45,093 nucleotides of DNA, from contig WSUB01000251.1 in the NCBI GenBank assembly GCA_019633425.1, positions 1 through 45,093 on the forward strand, in the 5' to 3' direction. The position numbers and the translations under genes were made by a program. The DNA is from Tulasnella sp. 424. Its lineage: Eukaryota; Basidiomycota; Agaricomycetes; Cantharellales; Tulasnellaceae. The notes beneath the pieces are model-generated. The model did not search any database, was not told the origin of the DNA, and saw only the letters and a program-made list of their open reading frames with translations. Below are positions 9,824 through 22,141 of the stretch, one piece after another (the stretch's first letter is position 1; every line of letters starts with the position of its first letter).

Positions 9824-12800
9824 TCACTTGCGGGATCCTTTCTTGGATGGAGCAGCTTTCGCTTTGGGAGCTGCCTTTGCCTTGGCTTTCTTACTCTTTG
9901 GATCGGGGACTTCCGCCGGTTCGACTTCGGCAGGTTCAGCACGTGTAGTAGATCGAGTCCGTACGCGTTTTGTAGCTGAAGGACCTGGATCTTCAGGGGC
10001 TTCCGTCTTGGCGATATCCTCATTTTTTCGCTTGAGTGCGGAGGGTTGTTGGGTACCTTTGAAAGCTCAGTTAGACGGCACCGATCTACTCAAATGACGA
10101 GACAGACGGTAGGAAGGGACGCACGGTTTCGAAGTATCCTCTCACCAGGTGGAGCCCGCCGACTATTGGGTTTCTTGAGTAAGGGTGTCTCAGTGGAAGC
10201 ATCTCCAACGCTGATAATCTCTGTCCCATTGGGCTCCAGCAGCGTCGCTGTGGTGTCGCCACCTGTTTCCGGCCCTGTCTGGGGTGCCTCCTCCACATCC
10301 ATCCCACTGTCAGGCTCTGCACTGTTGACTCCATCCTCCGTTCTCGCGTTAGGTATTTCGTTAACGTCCGGCTGCTCTAATGATGGGTCAAAGAGTTGCA
10401 CATCCTCTTCCCTTTGACCGTCCAAACCTTGCGTATGGCAGCTTGCGTTGCTACGCATCGGTGCAGCCCGGGCCTGAGTGATATCGGAGGGTTTTGGCGA
10501 TGAGGATGGCGAGGTTGGGGTGCTAGATCGTGGACGCTGGCTCTGTTGAGGTCGGTTGGGGCCGGGAGTGTAATCAAGTGGTTCGTGATCCACCGTATCA
10601 TCTGCGATATCGGAGCTAGATGCTGGAATGGGAGCGTCAAAGCGCCATGATGCCGATGCTTTCATTGAATCAACAAGAACTGCCCATGCTGGATTGCTTT
10701 CCCACCCAGAAGTCGAGCATGCAGCAGCCATCAAACCAGACACGGCCGTGCCAAAATGACATAGACTGGTGATGGTGAGACCTCCGGAAGCGATCGATTG
10801 GAGCCATTGAACTGAGGACAGGTGTGACGCTGAACTGAAAGGGAGCTTGATTTGCCAGCCAGTACCAGGCATTGGGACGTCATACCACCGGACCTGGGCT
10901 GCATGGAAATAAATCTCACTGCACTGTGGATCCTCTAATGAGACATTGGGGCCCACCACCTCTGTAAGCGGGCTAAGGTGATTCATCTCCACCAATCTGG
11001 ACCATGTCTGCAATCGACCTTCAAGCGCATCTTCCCAAGCAGTGAGGAAGGCTGCAAAAGGGCCTGATGAAATAGTCGTGGACGAGGATTGGGATGAGAG
11101 CTGGGAGAGAAAGGATTTGCTGGCGAGAATTGAACGACGGACGGGGAGGACAAGGATGGCGAAATAATGAAGTCGTATCGCCACCCATAGAAAACGTTCC
11201 TTGATTGCCGGATGAGATCGAAGGGGGGATAAGGCTGATAGGGCCCAGTGGAGTATGATAAGTCCGTTGGGACCCCCAAGACGCCATCTGAGGAACGCTG
11301 ATGGCACGAAGAGTTGCTGGACCGCCTCCTCAATTGACGCCAAGGCACTAAGGAGGATGTCCGTGAACGACGACCCGAACAGATCCTCTGATGTGTGGAT
11401 TTGAGGTGGAGATTGCTGAAAATCGAACAGACGGTCCCAGTGTGCCTTGAGCATGTGGTAAATGAGAGGCGTTTCGTTGGCGAACCGTTCTGGTAGGCGT
11501 CAGATTTGCTCGGCAAAATCGGGACCATCCGAAAGAATCTAAACAGCATGTAATTAGTATAATTTGCCAAGAGATCAACTGTGCGAGGAGAAATTGCCCT
11601 TACCGTATCAAAACTGAGAAGCTCGTCCAGAGCAATGGCCTCAATAGCGGCAGAGAGTTGCGGCCCTCGAGGCATGGGAGATGGAAGCCCGTGCCATGGA
11701 ATAACCTCCAGAAGACGTCGAATATATCGATCCTTTTGGAGTATCTCGACAGGCAGCGGTCCAGCGTGGGAATACGAGGTTGGATAGCAAATCTCAGACT
11801 CCGAAGTGGCCGGAGCAGAAGCAAACCGGACTGAAGGAATCGGAGAAGGGTTGGGCAGAATCTCAGCGGGAGTTGTCGATGTATTCAGATCTACGTCTGT
11901 TCCAGCCATCCGTTCCCGCTTGATCCTCATGACAGAGTCGCGAGCCTTCTCCTCAGAGTCCTGTTGCAGATCAGGTAAGTCTTCGTCGTCGTCCTCGGAT
12001 GCCCCAACCTGCATGATTCCATCGGTGAAGTCCTCGGATTCTTCATCACCAGCAGCGGTCCCTTCCATCTCAGCCACTGCTGCTGTAATGTTTGAGGATC
12101 CATCGGGCTTTGGGGATTTATTGAGGGCATCGCACGCAAGATGTACCCGTCCATTGCGGTCAACAAATCCCAAAGTTTGGGAGGCAGGCAAGAGACCGTC
12201 CTCTGATTTCGCGATATGATCCTCCCACATGAACAACATGTGGTCAGACCAGGTTGCAGGATTCGAGAACACAGCGGGGTGAGGAACGATTTTGCCTGTC
12301 TTGGAATCGAGATCGTACTGTTTCGTTTCCCAGAAGACCACATCGGGAAGTCCACGAAGGTACGGTTCTGTCTTGTTCGTAATTGTTCTCCACATGACAG
12401 AGCTAATACCACGAGCGTTGCCTAGAGAGGATCTTTGTAAGGGATGGCGATCGACGAATAGGTGGTCAGAACGTACAGATGTTGGTCTCAAAGTAGGCTT
12501 TAGCACGATTGGCAGTCCTCGGGAGCTTCCAATCATAGGGAACCAGGTTAAAATCCTTCTGTGACGGCCGTGCCTCCTTAGGTGCAGGTTTGTCGAGAGC
12601 AGATGCTTCGAGGTTGGGAAGAACTTCGCCGACCCGAAGTTCTGTGGTTTCTGGAAGAGCATCGTTAGGAAGTGAAAGGCACGATACATAGTAAAGCTAC
12701 AACCTTCACCAGTGATTCGAGAGACAAAATCGGAAAGCAGAGGTAAGAAATTCTTTGCCCATGCAGAGTCCTTGCGTGTGTCGACGAGGGCTTGACCGCG

Positions 12801-14068
12801 AGGAAAGCCATACTGGTTTCTACGTTCAAGGGGCCAAGTGAGAAGGTACGTTTGAAATTGTACTGCGGACATTCACTCACACATGGGCATCGTATGATCC
12901 TTCTCCAAAATCGCTGACAACGATCAGCGTCACAGATATATCGGCGAGGTCTGTGACTCTGGAAGTGAGGTATCCGAGAGTAGCAATGGCATCTACCGTA
13001 TTATCAGCCCTATAGCATGACAAGTAAGTATTTCATTAAGGAGTGGATTACGCTGAGCAACTAACCTAGCGGCGGCACTGATCGTCCCGGACTTTGCCTT
13101 GAGCCCTGCAGCTGCGGCCTTGGCTTCGTCGTAGAGTTTCGGATTCTTCTTGCACTCCTCCTCAAATATTTTTCGTTTAGCAGCTCGGTCAAGCTGCAAT
13201 CGGTTGTCGTCAAGGCTTCCTTCAGGGTGTGTGGCCAACCAATCCTCCGTGAGCTCGGCTTCCTTCTTCTCGATGTCTTGCCACACTGTAGCGTCGGTCT
13301 TGAAGGTCCCTAGCCAAGCATCCAAGGTGGTTTTGCTTCACTTCATGGACGCAAGAAATATCTCCTCAAGCTTTGTGACCCGCTTTGAGACCCCTGTCCC
13401 ACTCCACTCCTTTTCCTTTTTATCGCAAGTGGCGACTTGTCCTCGAAAGTAGATATCGAATTGCTACAAGAGAAAGTTAGAGGTGATGCGAAAATATACA
13501 ATGTTAGGCTCACCGGTGTGTATGCCAATTCAGCCTCCTCCGTCTTGAATACCCGGTTCTCCGGCCCTAGATCAGGCAAAGTGTCAAACGCTGCCATAAT
13601 TGAACGATTCTTGAATGCCTTAGACTCGTTGCTTGCATTGCTCTGCGGGCCTCGGAATTCTTTGCGATACTCGGCGACTTTGACGGCAAGGAAGATCCGA
13701 GCGTCTCGGTCAAGCTGCCGGTTTGCCTTTTCCACCCCAACCATATAGTCGAAAAGGCGAGTGTCGATGAGCTTACGCAGATCTTTCTCCCAGCCGTCGA
13801 CAACAGCGTTATACTTCTCCTCGTCACCATGTCTAGTAAGTCAAAGGCTCCGTGCAGCATGGAGGAGGGGAGTTGTGGGGATCAGAGTGTTTGAGACGTC
13901 CTCAGGATCCGCTTCGCCATCCCAAGGATCGGTTATGGGGAATGGGATTGGCTGCCCATCGGGTCCAAAAACCCGAGAGCGAGGGGGGAGGGACGATTGC
14001 CTGAGTCGGGTTACATGGTTGGCATTGGTGTTATTCGCAGAGACGATAATTTGCTTTTTGCGAGCCAC
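9824..14068 (-). pseudogene. large unknown element gene (about 1,243 codons, two in-frame TGA)
   Basis: Nine exons on the minus strand can be placed from splice sites and phase: 14068-13898, 13819-13514, 13463-13066, 13009-12881, 12819-12710, 12650-12477, 12421-11604, 11538-10146 and 10056-9824. They sum to exactly 3,732 nt. Two in-frame TGA codons interrupt the frame: 13340-13338 (after LEEIFLASMK) and 11502-11500 (after DGPDFAEQI). Both would be explained by CGA to TGA. The start is uncertain: 14068 is GTG, and a tiny upstream exon with ATG at 14111 is possible. No family is recognised. The N-terminal third is charged and helical (DIEKKEAELTEDW), a middle segment is acidic (SEDDDEDLPDL), and the C-terminus is a Lys/Ala/Pro tail (KKAKAKAAPKAKAAPSKK), suggesting nuclear or DNA association. 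It may be an accessory transposition protein; that is inference only. Confidence 0.6.
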
Positions 14069-14903
14069 TTAGATATAGGCCGTTAGTGAGGTGTATAGAG
14101 CAACGTGCCATAACGACCTGAACGTACTGGAACAAATTACGATTGTGATTGTACTTCCGTTTGGAATGCAGTGGAGAGTGTTCGATGCAGGATACAGTCG
14201 GAAGAACTCGGTTCAATCCACAATGGGACAATTCTGATGCACCCTTGAGGCACAGGCTTGGCACGTGCCGAACAATGTGAGGTGAAAAGTGTCAAAGAAA
14301 GGCCCAGGTGTCCCGATTAGGTTCGTAGCTCTGTCGTCCGATATCGAGAATTAGGCAACTGCTGCCCCTCCCAAACACGTGGAAGGCCATCGAGTGGCAG
14401 AGTGCTTCCTTCAGCGTTTCCATAAGCTGTTTACCTTTCTTGAATCACTTGAGTTCTCCCTCTTTCGTGCTAATCTGTCCCCACCATCTCATAGCTAAAG
14501 TTTATTTAATCATGCATTCCATCAGGCTGCGATCAATCATCTGTGGTGACAAGCTTACCTTGGGAGATGCGTTTACAAGCTCGCAAGCTGATGGTGGTGG
14601 TCGAGCGAGGACTTGGCATGCTCTTCGAAAAGTTTCGGTGGCCCAGCACATCAGGTTTCTTCTCACTCTTCTGCGCTTTCTGTCGCTTCATCGTGCTCAA
14701 CGCTATTGGATCAACTTTCCACTTTCAATCTCAGCTCAGTCTGATGTCGCAGAAGACTATGATGTTGGACGGTTTCGGTGGGCCGGTACGTCGGATTTCG
14801 ATTCACTCTTCTGAGCTTTCTGTTGCTTCATCGTGCTCGACGCTATTGGATTAACTTTCCACCTTCGATCTCAGCTCAGTTAGTCTGATGTCTCAGAAGA
14901 CCA
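14069..14903. other. intergenic region with 140-bp direct repeat
   Basis: This is the divergent spacer between the large minus-strand gene and the 299-aa plus-strand gene, so it should hold both promoters. A block of about 140 bp is duplicated in tandem (about 14632-14771 and 14772-14910, each with TTTCGGTGG near its start and CGCTATTGGAT inside). Plus-strand frames cross it but are not supported as exons. Confidence 0.45.
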
Positions 14904-16052
14904 ATGATCGATCAATCTAGTTATCTGATTGCTTCTGAAATCCGTACACGTGTTGGCGATCTTCCTGCGGCAATTCAGGACCATTTGTCAAACCCGATTA
15001 TTGTCCCCCTTTTCTTTGTTGAATGTCCCTTCCAAGTCGAAGACACTAAAGCGATGTCAAAAAGTCCCAGCACACCCTCCAAGCCGAGTATCACTTACCA
15101 TAGTTATTCGTGTGACTGCTACTGACACTGAGATTTAACGGAACTAGGCTCATTGTTAGACCATCTCGACGGTAATACTTCTCGTGAGGACTTATCTCAA
15201 TCTTCGGTGGGTGTATGGTATTGAAATATTGTACTTTTAAGACGGTCAAGTACGAACCAAGTCGTCTGGAAAAGGACCGTCACATGGGGACAGCGATGAA
15301 AGGCTGTTCGATGAAGGTAAGTGTTCAGAGAACTTGTCTTCGATTGCTTGGCATCTTATCACCAGACGCTCAAATTGTATTTAGTCCAGGGAGTTACAAC
15401 CCTTGAGAATCATGGGTCCAGCTCTCAATACAGGAGCCTTTCACCAGCATTAGATCCCAGGGACACCTTGCATCTATCCGGCTGCACAGACATTGATGAA
15501 GCGAGTGAAGGTGCAGTATGCATCAAGTTTGGCTTTTGGGCGACACGATTCATGGAGCTCTTTCAATACTGCGTTGGGTCACGCATCCTTGTCTATCATG
15601 CATATCAGAGTTCAATGGGGGATTCCAAACCTTTTGTAGAGGATATGCGGACGAGAGGTCTGACTGTTGGCCAGGCCAAGTTTCTCTTCGATATGATTGA
15701 ATCTGTTGCCCTTGACATGGACACTCTGCAACTGGTAGATTAGTTAGCTAAATTGTATTGTAATCAGTTCCCCGTGTTCCGCACAGATTATCCTGAATAT
15801 CGCTGCACTTCCGATAGCGCAGGTCAGAGTATGAACGACTGGTGTTTAGTCCACGAATTCTAACGCAAAGTTGAGGCTGCTGTTTACACTGAAAGGATCG
15901 ATAGGCTTGCTGTTGAGGTTTCGAAATCTTGGACGTTCGAGATGTTGCTCACCCAGGATTCATTCTCATTCTGCGCATGGGCTCTAAATGGGACATCCTC
16001 GTCTTCTGGATTCCCCAAAACTCGAAGAGCCGTAGTATATTGCTGTCAATAA
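14904..16052 (+). CDS. unknown element-encoded protein, 299 aa, intact
   Basis: Six exons fit splice rules and phase: 14904-15087, 15148-15206, 15242-15316, 15366-15734, 15787-15822 and 15876-16052 (stop TAA). They total 900 nt. The longest exon encodes a mixed helical segment with AVCIKFGFWATRFMELFQ and GLTVGQAKFLFDMIESVA. No catalytic signature or known domain is recognised. It is convergent with the Ulp1-like gene, whose stop lies 168 bp downstream. The start ATG at 14904 lies just inside the second copy of the upstream 140 bp repeat, so a longer N-terminus is possible. The last acceptor (15875) was chosen for frame only and is the weakest junction. Confidence 0.5.
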
Positions 16053-16220
16053 GCTATGCTTCGGTAACGATACCAAAGATGATTGAGCGCTTGCCGCAAG
16101 TCTTAGCACGTCTTTTTGCGGACAGCGTTCGGTTGTTCTGACGCGAATCCCCGATTCATACAGGCATACTGGGGCACAGAGATTAATATACAATGCAAAA
16201 AAAAAGAAACAAAAGTATGA

Positions 16221-17435
16221 TTATGCTAAATTTCCCTGGTTCCGTAGTTCTGAAATGACCAGCTGCGTCACGTTGAATCGACAGTTGAGGGCAGTTGGAT
16301 ACTGCCAAAGGTCCACGAGGTCTTGCTCGGACAAGAGACCTTTGTTAGACTGAAATTAAAGAAGAGCTGCTCTTGAGAGTTTGTCTGCCAGAGGATGAAG
16401 ACCGTGCTTACCTGGTAATGTGGAATTATCTTTTCGGGGTTCCAAGTTGCCATGAACGTACGGAGATGGTGATGCACATACAAACCACAGTTGCTACCAT
16501 TAGGCTGCTCAGCGGTCTGATGGACGCAGCTACATGTTAGTGTGGGGTAAACCTCGGAGATTGCATGTCCATACCTCAGGAACTTGGATGATACGAAAGG
16601 CATTGTTGTCTCTTTCACGACCTAATAGGACATGCAAAACGTCCTGAAGCCATCGCCGGATATTTTGCCCTGCACGCATCACGGCAGTGGACGCTCCATC
16701 TCCGGAAAGTGAGTCGAGGAGGAAGATCAGCGCACCGTCATGGGATGGGTTCCAGCCGGCTTTGGCAACTCCGTTCACATTGACAACAATCGCAAGCGCC
16801 CAGTGTCCACCAAGCACATGTAGAGGTATTGCAAGGTAGTAGTAAGCTGAAAATAGGTCCGCCAAAGTCCGTTTGAGGTCCTTGCTTGCCTTGTATCGAA
16901 AGTGTATGAGGGAGTTGACAAGAGCTTGACAATGCGCTTCAGTCCCCGCCCCGATCTTGAACGTGCTTTGAATTGTAGGGTACAGATAGGTGTTTGCTAT
17001 ACGAAGAGACTCCGCGTTTGAGGTGTTGTATATGTACTCCCGAGAGTGCCAGATGCTGGAGGGTAGCTTGTTAGTCGTGGCAGGCCACGCCGGATGGGGA
17101 GCCCACTTACTCCAAAAATGTCGTCACTGTCTCTCCACTCGTCCAGGATCCAGGGGTGAGCTCATGAAAAAGCTGGCGGTCAACTTGAATGATGGGGAGA
17201 TTCGGAACCCTACTGTTGTACTTCCACGCACTGCACCACCGCCCCAGACCCCACGAGTCAGCTATGATGAACTACATGGTGGGCATAGGAGGACTCACGA
17301 TTTGTTAGACATTTGCCAGGGTAAGAGAACATCTTGAAGGCATTCCATCAGAGGGGAGGGAGCGCTTGGGTTGTGGTTGGATGCATGGGCCATGCCGAGG
17401 CGCGAGGGGGGAGACGGGTGAGGTTGGTCCGACAT
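16221..17435 (-). CDS. Ulp1/SENP-like cysteine protease (C48), intact
   Basis: Five exons: 17435-17299, 17230-17111, 17055-16575, 16516-16412 and 16349-16221. They join to 323 codons plus TAA with consistent phase. The catalytic core is visible in order: LGGHWALAIV (His), LIFLLDSL (Asp), then QPNGSNCGLYVHHHLR (oxyanion-hole Gln and nucleophile Cys). This is the layout of the Ulp1 SUMO-protease family, which cleaves SUMO from its precursor or from conjugates. Genes of this family are often carried by KDZ, CACTA and related large DNA transposons, which fits its place here. The protein is shorter than cellular Ulp1 and lacks a long N-terminal targeting region. The start is the first ATG before the conserved frame (MSDQPHPSPPS). 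Upstream lies a cluster of GCATTC/GAATGC words. Confidence 0.8.
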
Positions 17436-18073
17436 GGTCCGACGTGGCAGTCTTTTTAAGCCTTTGAGTGGCTGAGATGAAGGGTTCACCGAGATGGATG
17501 TGAAAGTGAGGAGGAAAAAAAAAAACAAATAAAGTGAAAGAATCCTGTGATGGGCTGACGAATGCAATGCAGGGCTTAATGCAGAGGGAGAATCAACATG
17601 CGGACCAAGGATTGGGCCGGAATGCTGCTTAGTGGTTTGTTCAGGATGCGGGGCCCTGAGATGACTTGGCCTCAAAAGCGGGGCAGCATTCTGGTTCGAA
17701 TGCCGTGGAGTAATGCTGCCCGTGCCTTTCACGCCTCAATGAAAATGCCTCATGCTCGACCGTAAGACACCATTAAGACAAAATCTCACTTTGATATTCC
17801 TAATCGAAAATTTCTCTATAGTCCATTTCATATATGGGCTGGGAATGGGGGGCAAGGACAGACACGTAGAAGTCCCCCAGGCCGCATTTCAGCCGAAATG
17901 CAGCATTGCATTCTGACAAAACAAGTCTTACTACTGTGTAACCTTCTGTCTAGAATGCTGTGTCACATCTAAGCGCCCAATAGATACTCAACGTTACCTC
18001 ATAAACCGCCGCATGGGGCTTCCCTCATATCTACCACCCCCCACCATTAGTCATTGCAACAAGACAAGACAAC
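17436..18073. promoter_or_regulatory. divergent intergenic region with internal GCATTC-box cluster
   Basis: The spacer separates the Ulp1-like gene (minus) from the small plus-strand gene. Between about 17560 and 17962 it contains at least seven GCATTC/GAATGC-type words, some paired in inverted orientation (AGCATTCTGGTTCGAATGCC near 17690; GCATTTCAGCCGAAATGC near 17883). They match the words of the element's ends, although this lies 11 kb from the nearer end. It could be a regulatory site, a nested end or a former junction. Confidence 0.45.
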
Positions 18074-18577
18074 ATGCAAAGGGCAATCAAAGCAGCAAAG
18101 AAGAAGATCGCTCGCGATGTACTGAATAATCCACACAGCACGTCCAATTCTCCCTCACTCAGATCAGATGCGGGCGATCTCCCACTGTTAAGTTTCGCCG
18201 GCTGGGGTGCGTGCGCTAACCGTGGGAAACGGGAAGTCGCCGCACGGGAAACGTATTAGAATAGTAGGTAAACCAAAATAAACTAACATCAGGAAACCGT
18301 GTTTGGGTACGGTAGATGGGAAAGACCATGAGGCGCTAAGGGTCAGTACCACGACTACAGGCACTACGGGCCCCCCACCGTTAGATCCTTGTACAATAAT
18401 GGTCCAAATCCCGCTTGACCGAGATAGAGTGATGCTTTGCGCAGCTTGTTTGGGTGTGTGATGAGAAAAATGACCATTGTTCGCTCCGAAATCTACTTTG
18501 CCTCCCAATCGCGTCATTGTTCTCAAGTACAGCGGTTGGGTGTCACGCCAGGTCAGACTTATCGGAGACAGCTTTGA
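18074..18577 (+). CDS. small unknown element protein
   Basis: The ATG at 18074 follows a leader-like ACAAGACAAGACAACATG. Exon 1 encodes MQRAIKAAKKKIARDVLNN and more. A 40-50 bp intron starting near 18251 (GTATTAG) and ending at CATCAG near 18294 joins to KPCLGTVDGKDHEALRV and a Thr/Pro-rich stretch, then IPLDRDRVMLCAACLG. A second intron (GTGTGTG near 18454 to TCAAG near 18529) would lead to a short tail ending at TGA 18575-18577. The protein would be about 140 residues with a basic N-terminus and a CAAC pair. No family is recognised. Exon 2 alone is good coding sequence, but the gene model is tentative. Confidence 0.35.
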
Positions 18578-18920
18578 AGTCGAATCTTTGTTACGCTAAA
18601 GATACCATTAGAATATCCTACTTCATGGCATTCTATTGATACCAAAAGCGTAAGCACTTGGTGAACCCGTTCGGGCGCTATTCCTAAGATTGGCGGCGAC
18701 CTTGCCCGGGTCCCATTTGCGTGTCGCAAGTTACCCCTGGCGTTGCATTTTGTATGAACTATCGAGAACGAACTACATGACCAAATTCCTCCATTAAACG
18801 TGGAAAATGATAGCTGAAAGGCCAAGGAATTCGAGAATCTGCTGCAGCGGTTATCTAAGGCGGAGCGGAAATATGTGGCTAGTTGGGCGCATGTCGCCGA
18901 GCCGGAATGAAATAAATACT

Positions 18921-21900
18921 CTAGATAAGACAAATATAATCATTTAGACTAGCAAAAGAATTAATGTAAAACTCGTGGAAGTGGGATAGAGATCTTAAAC
19001 CCTCCTCTTCATCCAAGATCTCTGCTGAACCCATAATCACTGGAGTGAGGGGGCACGGGTGGATGATTGCTTCTAACTCCACAACACAGCCTCGCTGATT
19101 CTCCCCTCAGTAATCCTTTCTCACTTTGTAGAGCTGTGTTGCACTATCCTTGTCTCGCTGAGTGATAGGACTGAAAGTAAAGATGTATGCAAGGATTTTG
19201 GATGAAGCAGATGGTGGGTGGTGAGGTAGAAAAGCGGCACGGAATATTAATCGGAGTTCCCCAACAGAGTAACCTAGATTGAAGTCAATATTGAATAGAC
19301 ATGATGTATTTGAGAGTTATTGCTAATCGCACCTTGCAGTCCAACAACTTCAACCTCCCCATCATCCACCAGAACTGTGTCGAAGATTTTCTGTTCAGGT
19401 TGAGCCCGAACTCTCCTCCACTCAGTCTTCATGAAATCGTTGGGTATTGGAAGAAGGACACGAACATGAGTCCAGATGTCGAGTTCAGCGAATTGGTTGG
19501 GAACCCCAGTGATGGATTTGGCTTGGAAATAGTGGAGGAGGTCCGGAAGAAAATCAGGAATATCGAAGAGTGTGATGACGTTTTTGAGTGCAGTGCGCGG
19601 GAGGTGAGGTCGTTTTGCTAGGCTGTAGAACACGTTGTCCGCGATAGGGTCTGGGACACTCCATCGCTTGTTCACGCCCGATCGCTTCTTGACCGTCACT
19701 GCACCTCCATCCCCTTGACCATCCCCTCTCCTCTCCTGATCGCCTTCCCTGTCCTCTGCTCCCTCTCCCGTCCTCTCTGGCGGCCACTTCTTGTCTCTCC
19801 AGCACAGATACAACTCCAGCACGTCAATTCTCTCCCTCAAGTCGACCCAGCAGATCATCTGAAGAAAATGGCCATCGCGATGATTCGACGCCCGCCATGC
19901 CTCCTTCACCAGGTCGATATGCAGCCGCTCCGAGCCTTCCGTGCTTGAACCATCCAGGGTACCCTTCCACCGGATACAACTGGTAATGTGTCGTGGAATA
20001 TGGAGCTTCGGTATCAAGAATGAATCGATGACCTCTCCGGTTGTCTCGCTCACCCGCCCACCGAGAGATACATAGACCTGGCGAGTATCTTCGAATGCTT
20101 TTGCACTTTCCTCCAGCTGACTAAGACTGCTTTCCGTGTGGTACGGATAGGTAGCCAAGTAGATGTAATCCAGAAATGATCGGGTCGCTTGAAGAAGTTG
20201 TCTCGTGGCCTTTGGTGCATTTGCTATCGCACCAAGGAACTCCTTCTCAAGATCGCACGTGTCCCCTTGAGTCCATTGACTGAAGCCGGAGATGCCATTT
20301 GAGAAATGGCGAAAGCCGGGACGGGGTATTTGAAGCCGAAGTCATAAGTCCGTCTCCAACTCTCCACCATCTTCTTCGTCGATGATGTTCTGAGTCCATG
20401 GTACGATATAGTCAGCGAATGGCTTGTGGCACCAGTGCAAAAGGTCATAGGACATGACCTTCACTATATCGACCTGAGGACCGGTCTCATTTCCTTCCAT
20501 CCATCCCCAAAACGGCACCTCGACACCACAAAAACCCGCCTTTTTTGCCGCCTGTGCAAAGGCCCACATGTCTTCCATACTTCCACATTCCACTCCATCC
20601 ACTTCCACCATCGATGCTCGCACTGCTGCAATGCCACGCTTAACTGATGCGCTGTTTCGCATGGAGAAGTCCTCTGGGCTATTGAGGTCATTCTTCCGGG
20701 CGTCGCAAAACGGGCAAACGAAATGACCAAGGCCCACGATCATCCATACTTCTTCCATATCAGCAATCCAAGACATCAATATCCTCCATGTCTCTCGTTC
20801 AAACCCGTCAGCATCGACCGTACGATACAGCTTCTGGTCCTTCAAAGGTGAGAAGATTTTCGTAAGACATTGATGATAGAGCCATTTGCTTAGAATCCCC
20901 GGCATCGTCTTCTTCATTGTCTTGGTCCGCAGCTTCTGTTTGATCTTTGAAAGGATGGGGATGTATGCTAGGAGAAGATATGCTTGACGGTGGATCGACG
21001 CCCGTACGTCCTTGCGGATGTTCCCCAATGTGAGATAGAGCGGGTGGGCCATCCGACCTCCTGTATGTGAAGTAAGAGTTGTCTTGTCCGAAGCGAGAAT
21101 GATTGGGATGATCGTCGTTCCTGCAGGGACCTTTGACTGCTCCGTTCCAGCAATGTACAAGTGAGTTACCCAAACTGCATGCTTCCTCATATCATTTCAC
21201 TCACTTGTGCTTCCCACCAGCCGTCCCCTGTGCAGAACTCGTGGTACACGCACTGTCCGGTTGCATCAAAGATCCGCCGTGGGATGTAGTCCATCGAATT
21301 TGCATATGACGGATTTCCAAAAAGGTAATCAATTGCTTCATTTATATCCCTGTAGTATAACATCTGCGGTTGATCCGGGATTTCGCTAAGGACGATTTTT
21401 GCAGATTTCCATTTCGGTGGGGCTGGCATCGCATCGGACTCGAGAAGTCTCCTCAATCCTTCACCTGAAGTAAAGCTAAGGCGCTCTGGATGTGTTGATG
21501 CCTTCAATCTTATGGTCAGGTGGGCTGTCGACTCTCTTTGTTATACATGCCGACTCACAAACTTGGTTTCTAGTAACTGGTCGATGCTCGAAAGCGACTG
21601 CCTTGTTCGTATCGCCCACTTCGCAACATCGTACTCAGCTTCACTGTGGAATGGACCATACGGGTGGGTCCCTGGTGGCTCTTGTGACTTCCTCTTCTCC
21701 CATACAGTTCCGACCCGGACTGGATAGCGCAAACCCGCCCTGACAAACTCCTCGACGCGAAACTCCGGTGTCTCGGTCTCAATCTCCATCGACCCTTCAA
21801 CATCAATGTTGCCCCCATCGGTCCCTTCCGCAAGCTCCCTTGGCTTGCTAGGCCTTGGTGCCGGTATCGAATCTCTTTCCTGCTCATCGACCGTGTTATG

Positions 21901-22101
21901 GATCAAATACTCGAAGCAAGTGTTGCTTTTCCCAAAGTGAGTTTGAATGGAATGTTCGGTCTTGAAGAAACCCGCTGATGGAGACTTGAGTGCAGGGCAC
22001 AATGGGTTGGGACAACGGTGCCGGAGCATTGCGTTGGTGCTACTTCCTCCCGCCTTCCTCCATTTTTCCTTCTCTCCTTCGTTTTCCCTCCCCTGCTCCA
22101 C
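18921..22101 (-). pseudogene. Plavaka-type transposase, two in-frame TGA
   Basis: Four exons: 22029 (or 22101)-21559, 21501-21205, 21136-19333 and 19273-18921. They sum to a multiple of three (975 codons from 22029). Domains in order: an N-terminal zinc finger of C2H2 type (CPNPLCPAL...THFGKSNTC), YGPFHSEAEYDVAKWA, the core IIPIILASDKTTLTSHTGG and YLTLGNIRKDVRASI, GFRHFSNGISGFSQWT, LDYIYLATYPYHTE, and the C-terminal EFYINSFASLNDY. These match Plavaka transposases of basidiomycetes (CACTA-related, DDE-type). TGA codons at 20344-20342 and 19109-19107 interrupt it; the frame continues correctly beyond each and CGA would restore sense. It is divergently arranged with the DUF6532-like gene. The enzyme would cut and reinsert element ends in the nucleus; this copy is probably dead. 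Confidence 0.85.
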
Positions 22102-22141
22102 CCTTCACACACTCATTCATACTTGGTTCTGCTCTTTCGCG
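22030..22141. promoter_or_regulatory. compact bidirectional promoter
   Basis: Only 112 bp separate ATG 22029 (Plavaka, minus) from ATG 22142 (DUF6532-like, plus), or 40 bp if the upstream ATG at 22101 is used. The spacer is pyrimidine-rich on the plus strand (TCTCCTTCGTTTTCCCTCCC), typical of fungal promoters. Shared regulation of the two genes is inferred. Confidence 0.4.

Noticed and set aside
18559..18933. 124-codon minus-strand open frame near the Plavaka 3' end
   Set aside because: It is out of frame with the Plavaka C-terminus (EFYINSFASLNDY, ending 18921) and has no support of its own.
19301..19948. Plus-strand open frames opposite the Plavaka gene
   Set aside because: They are shadows of the minus-strand transposase exon, which has clear family motifs.
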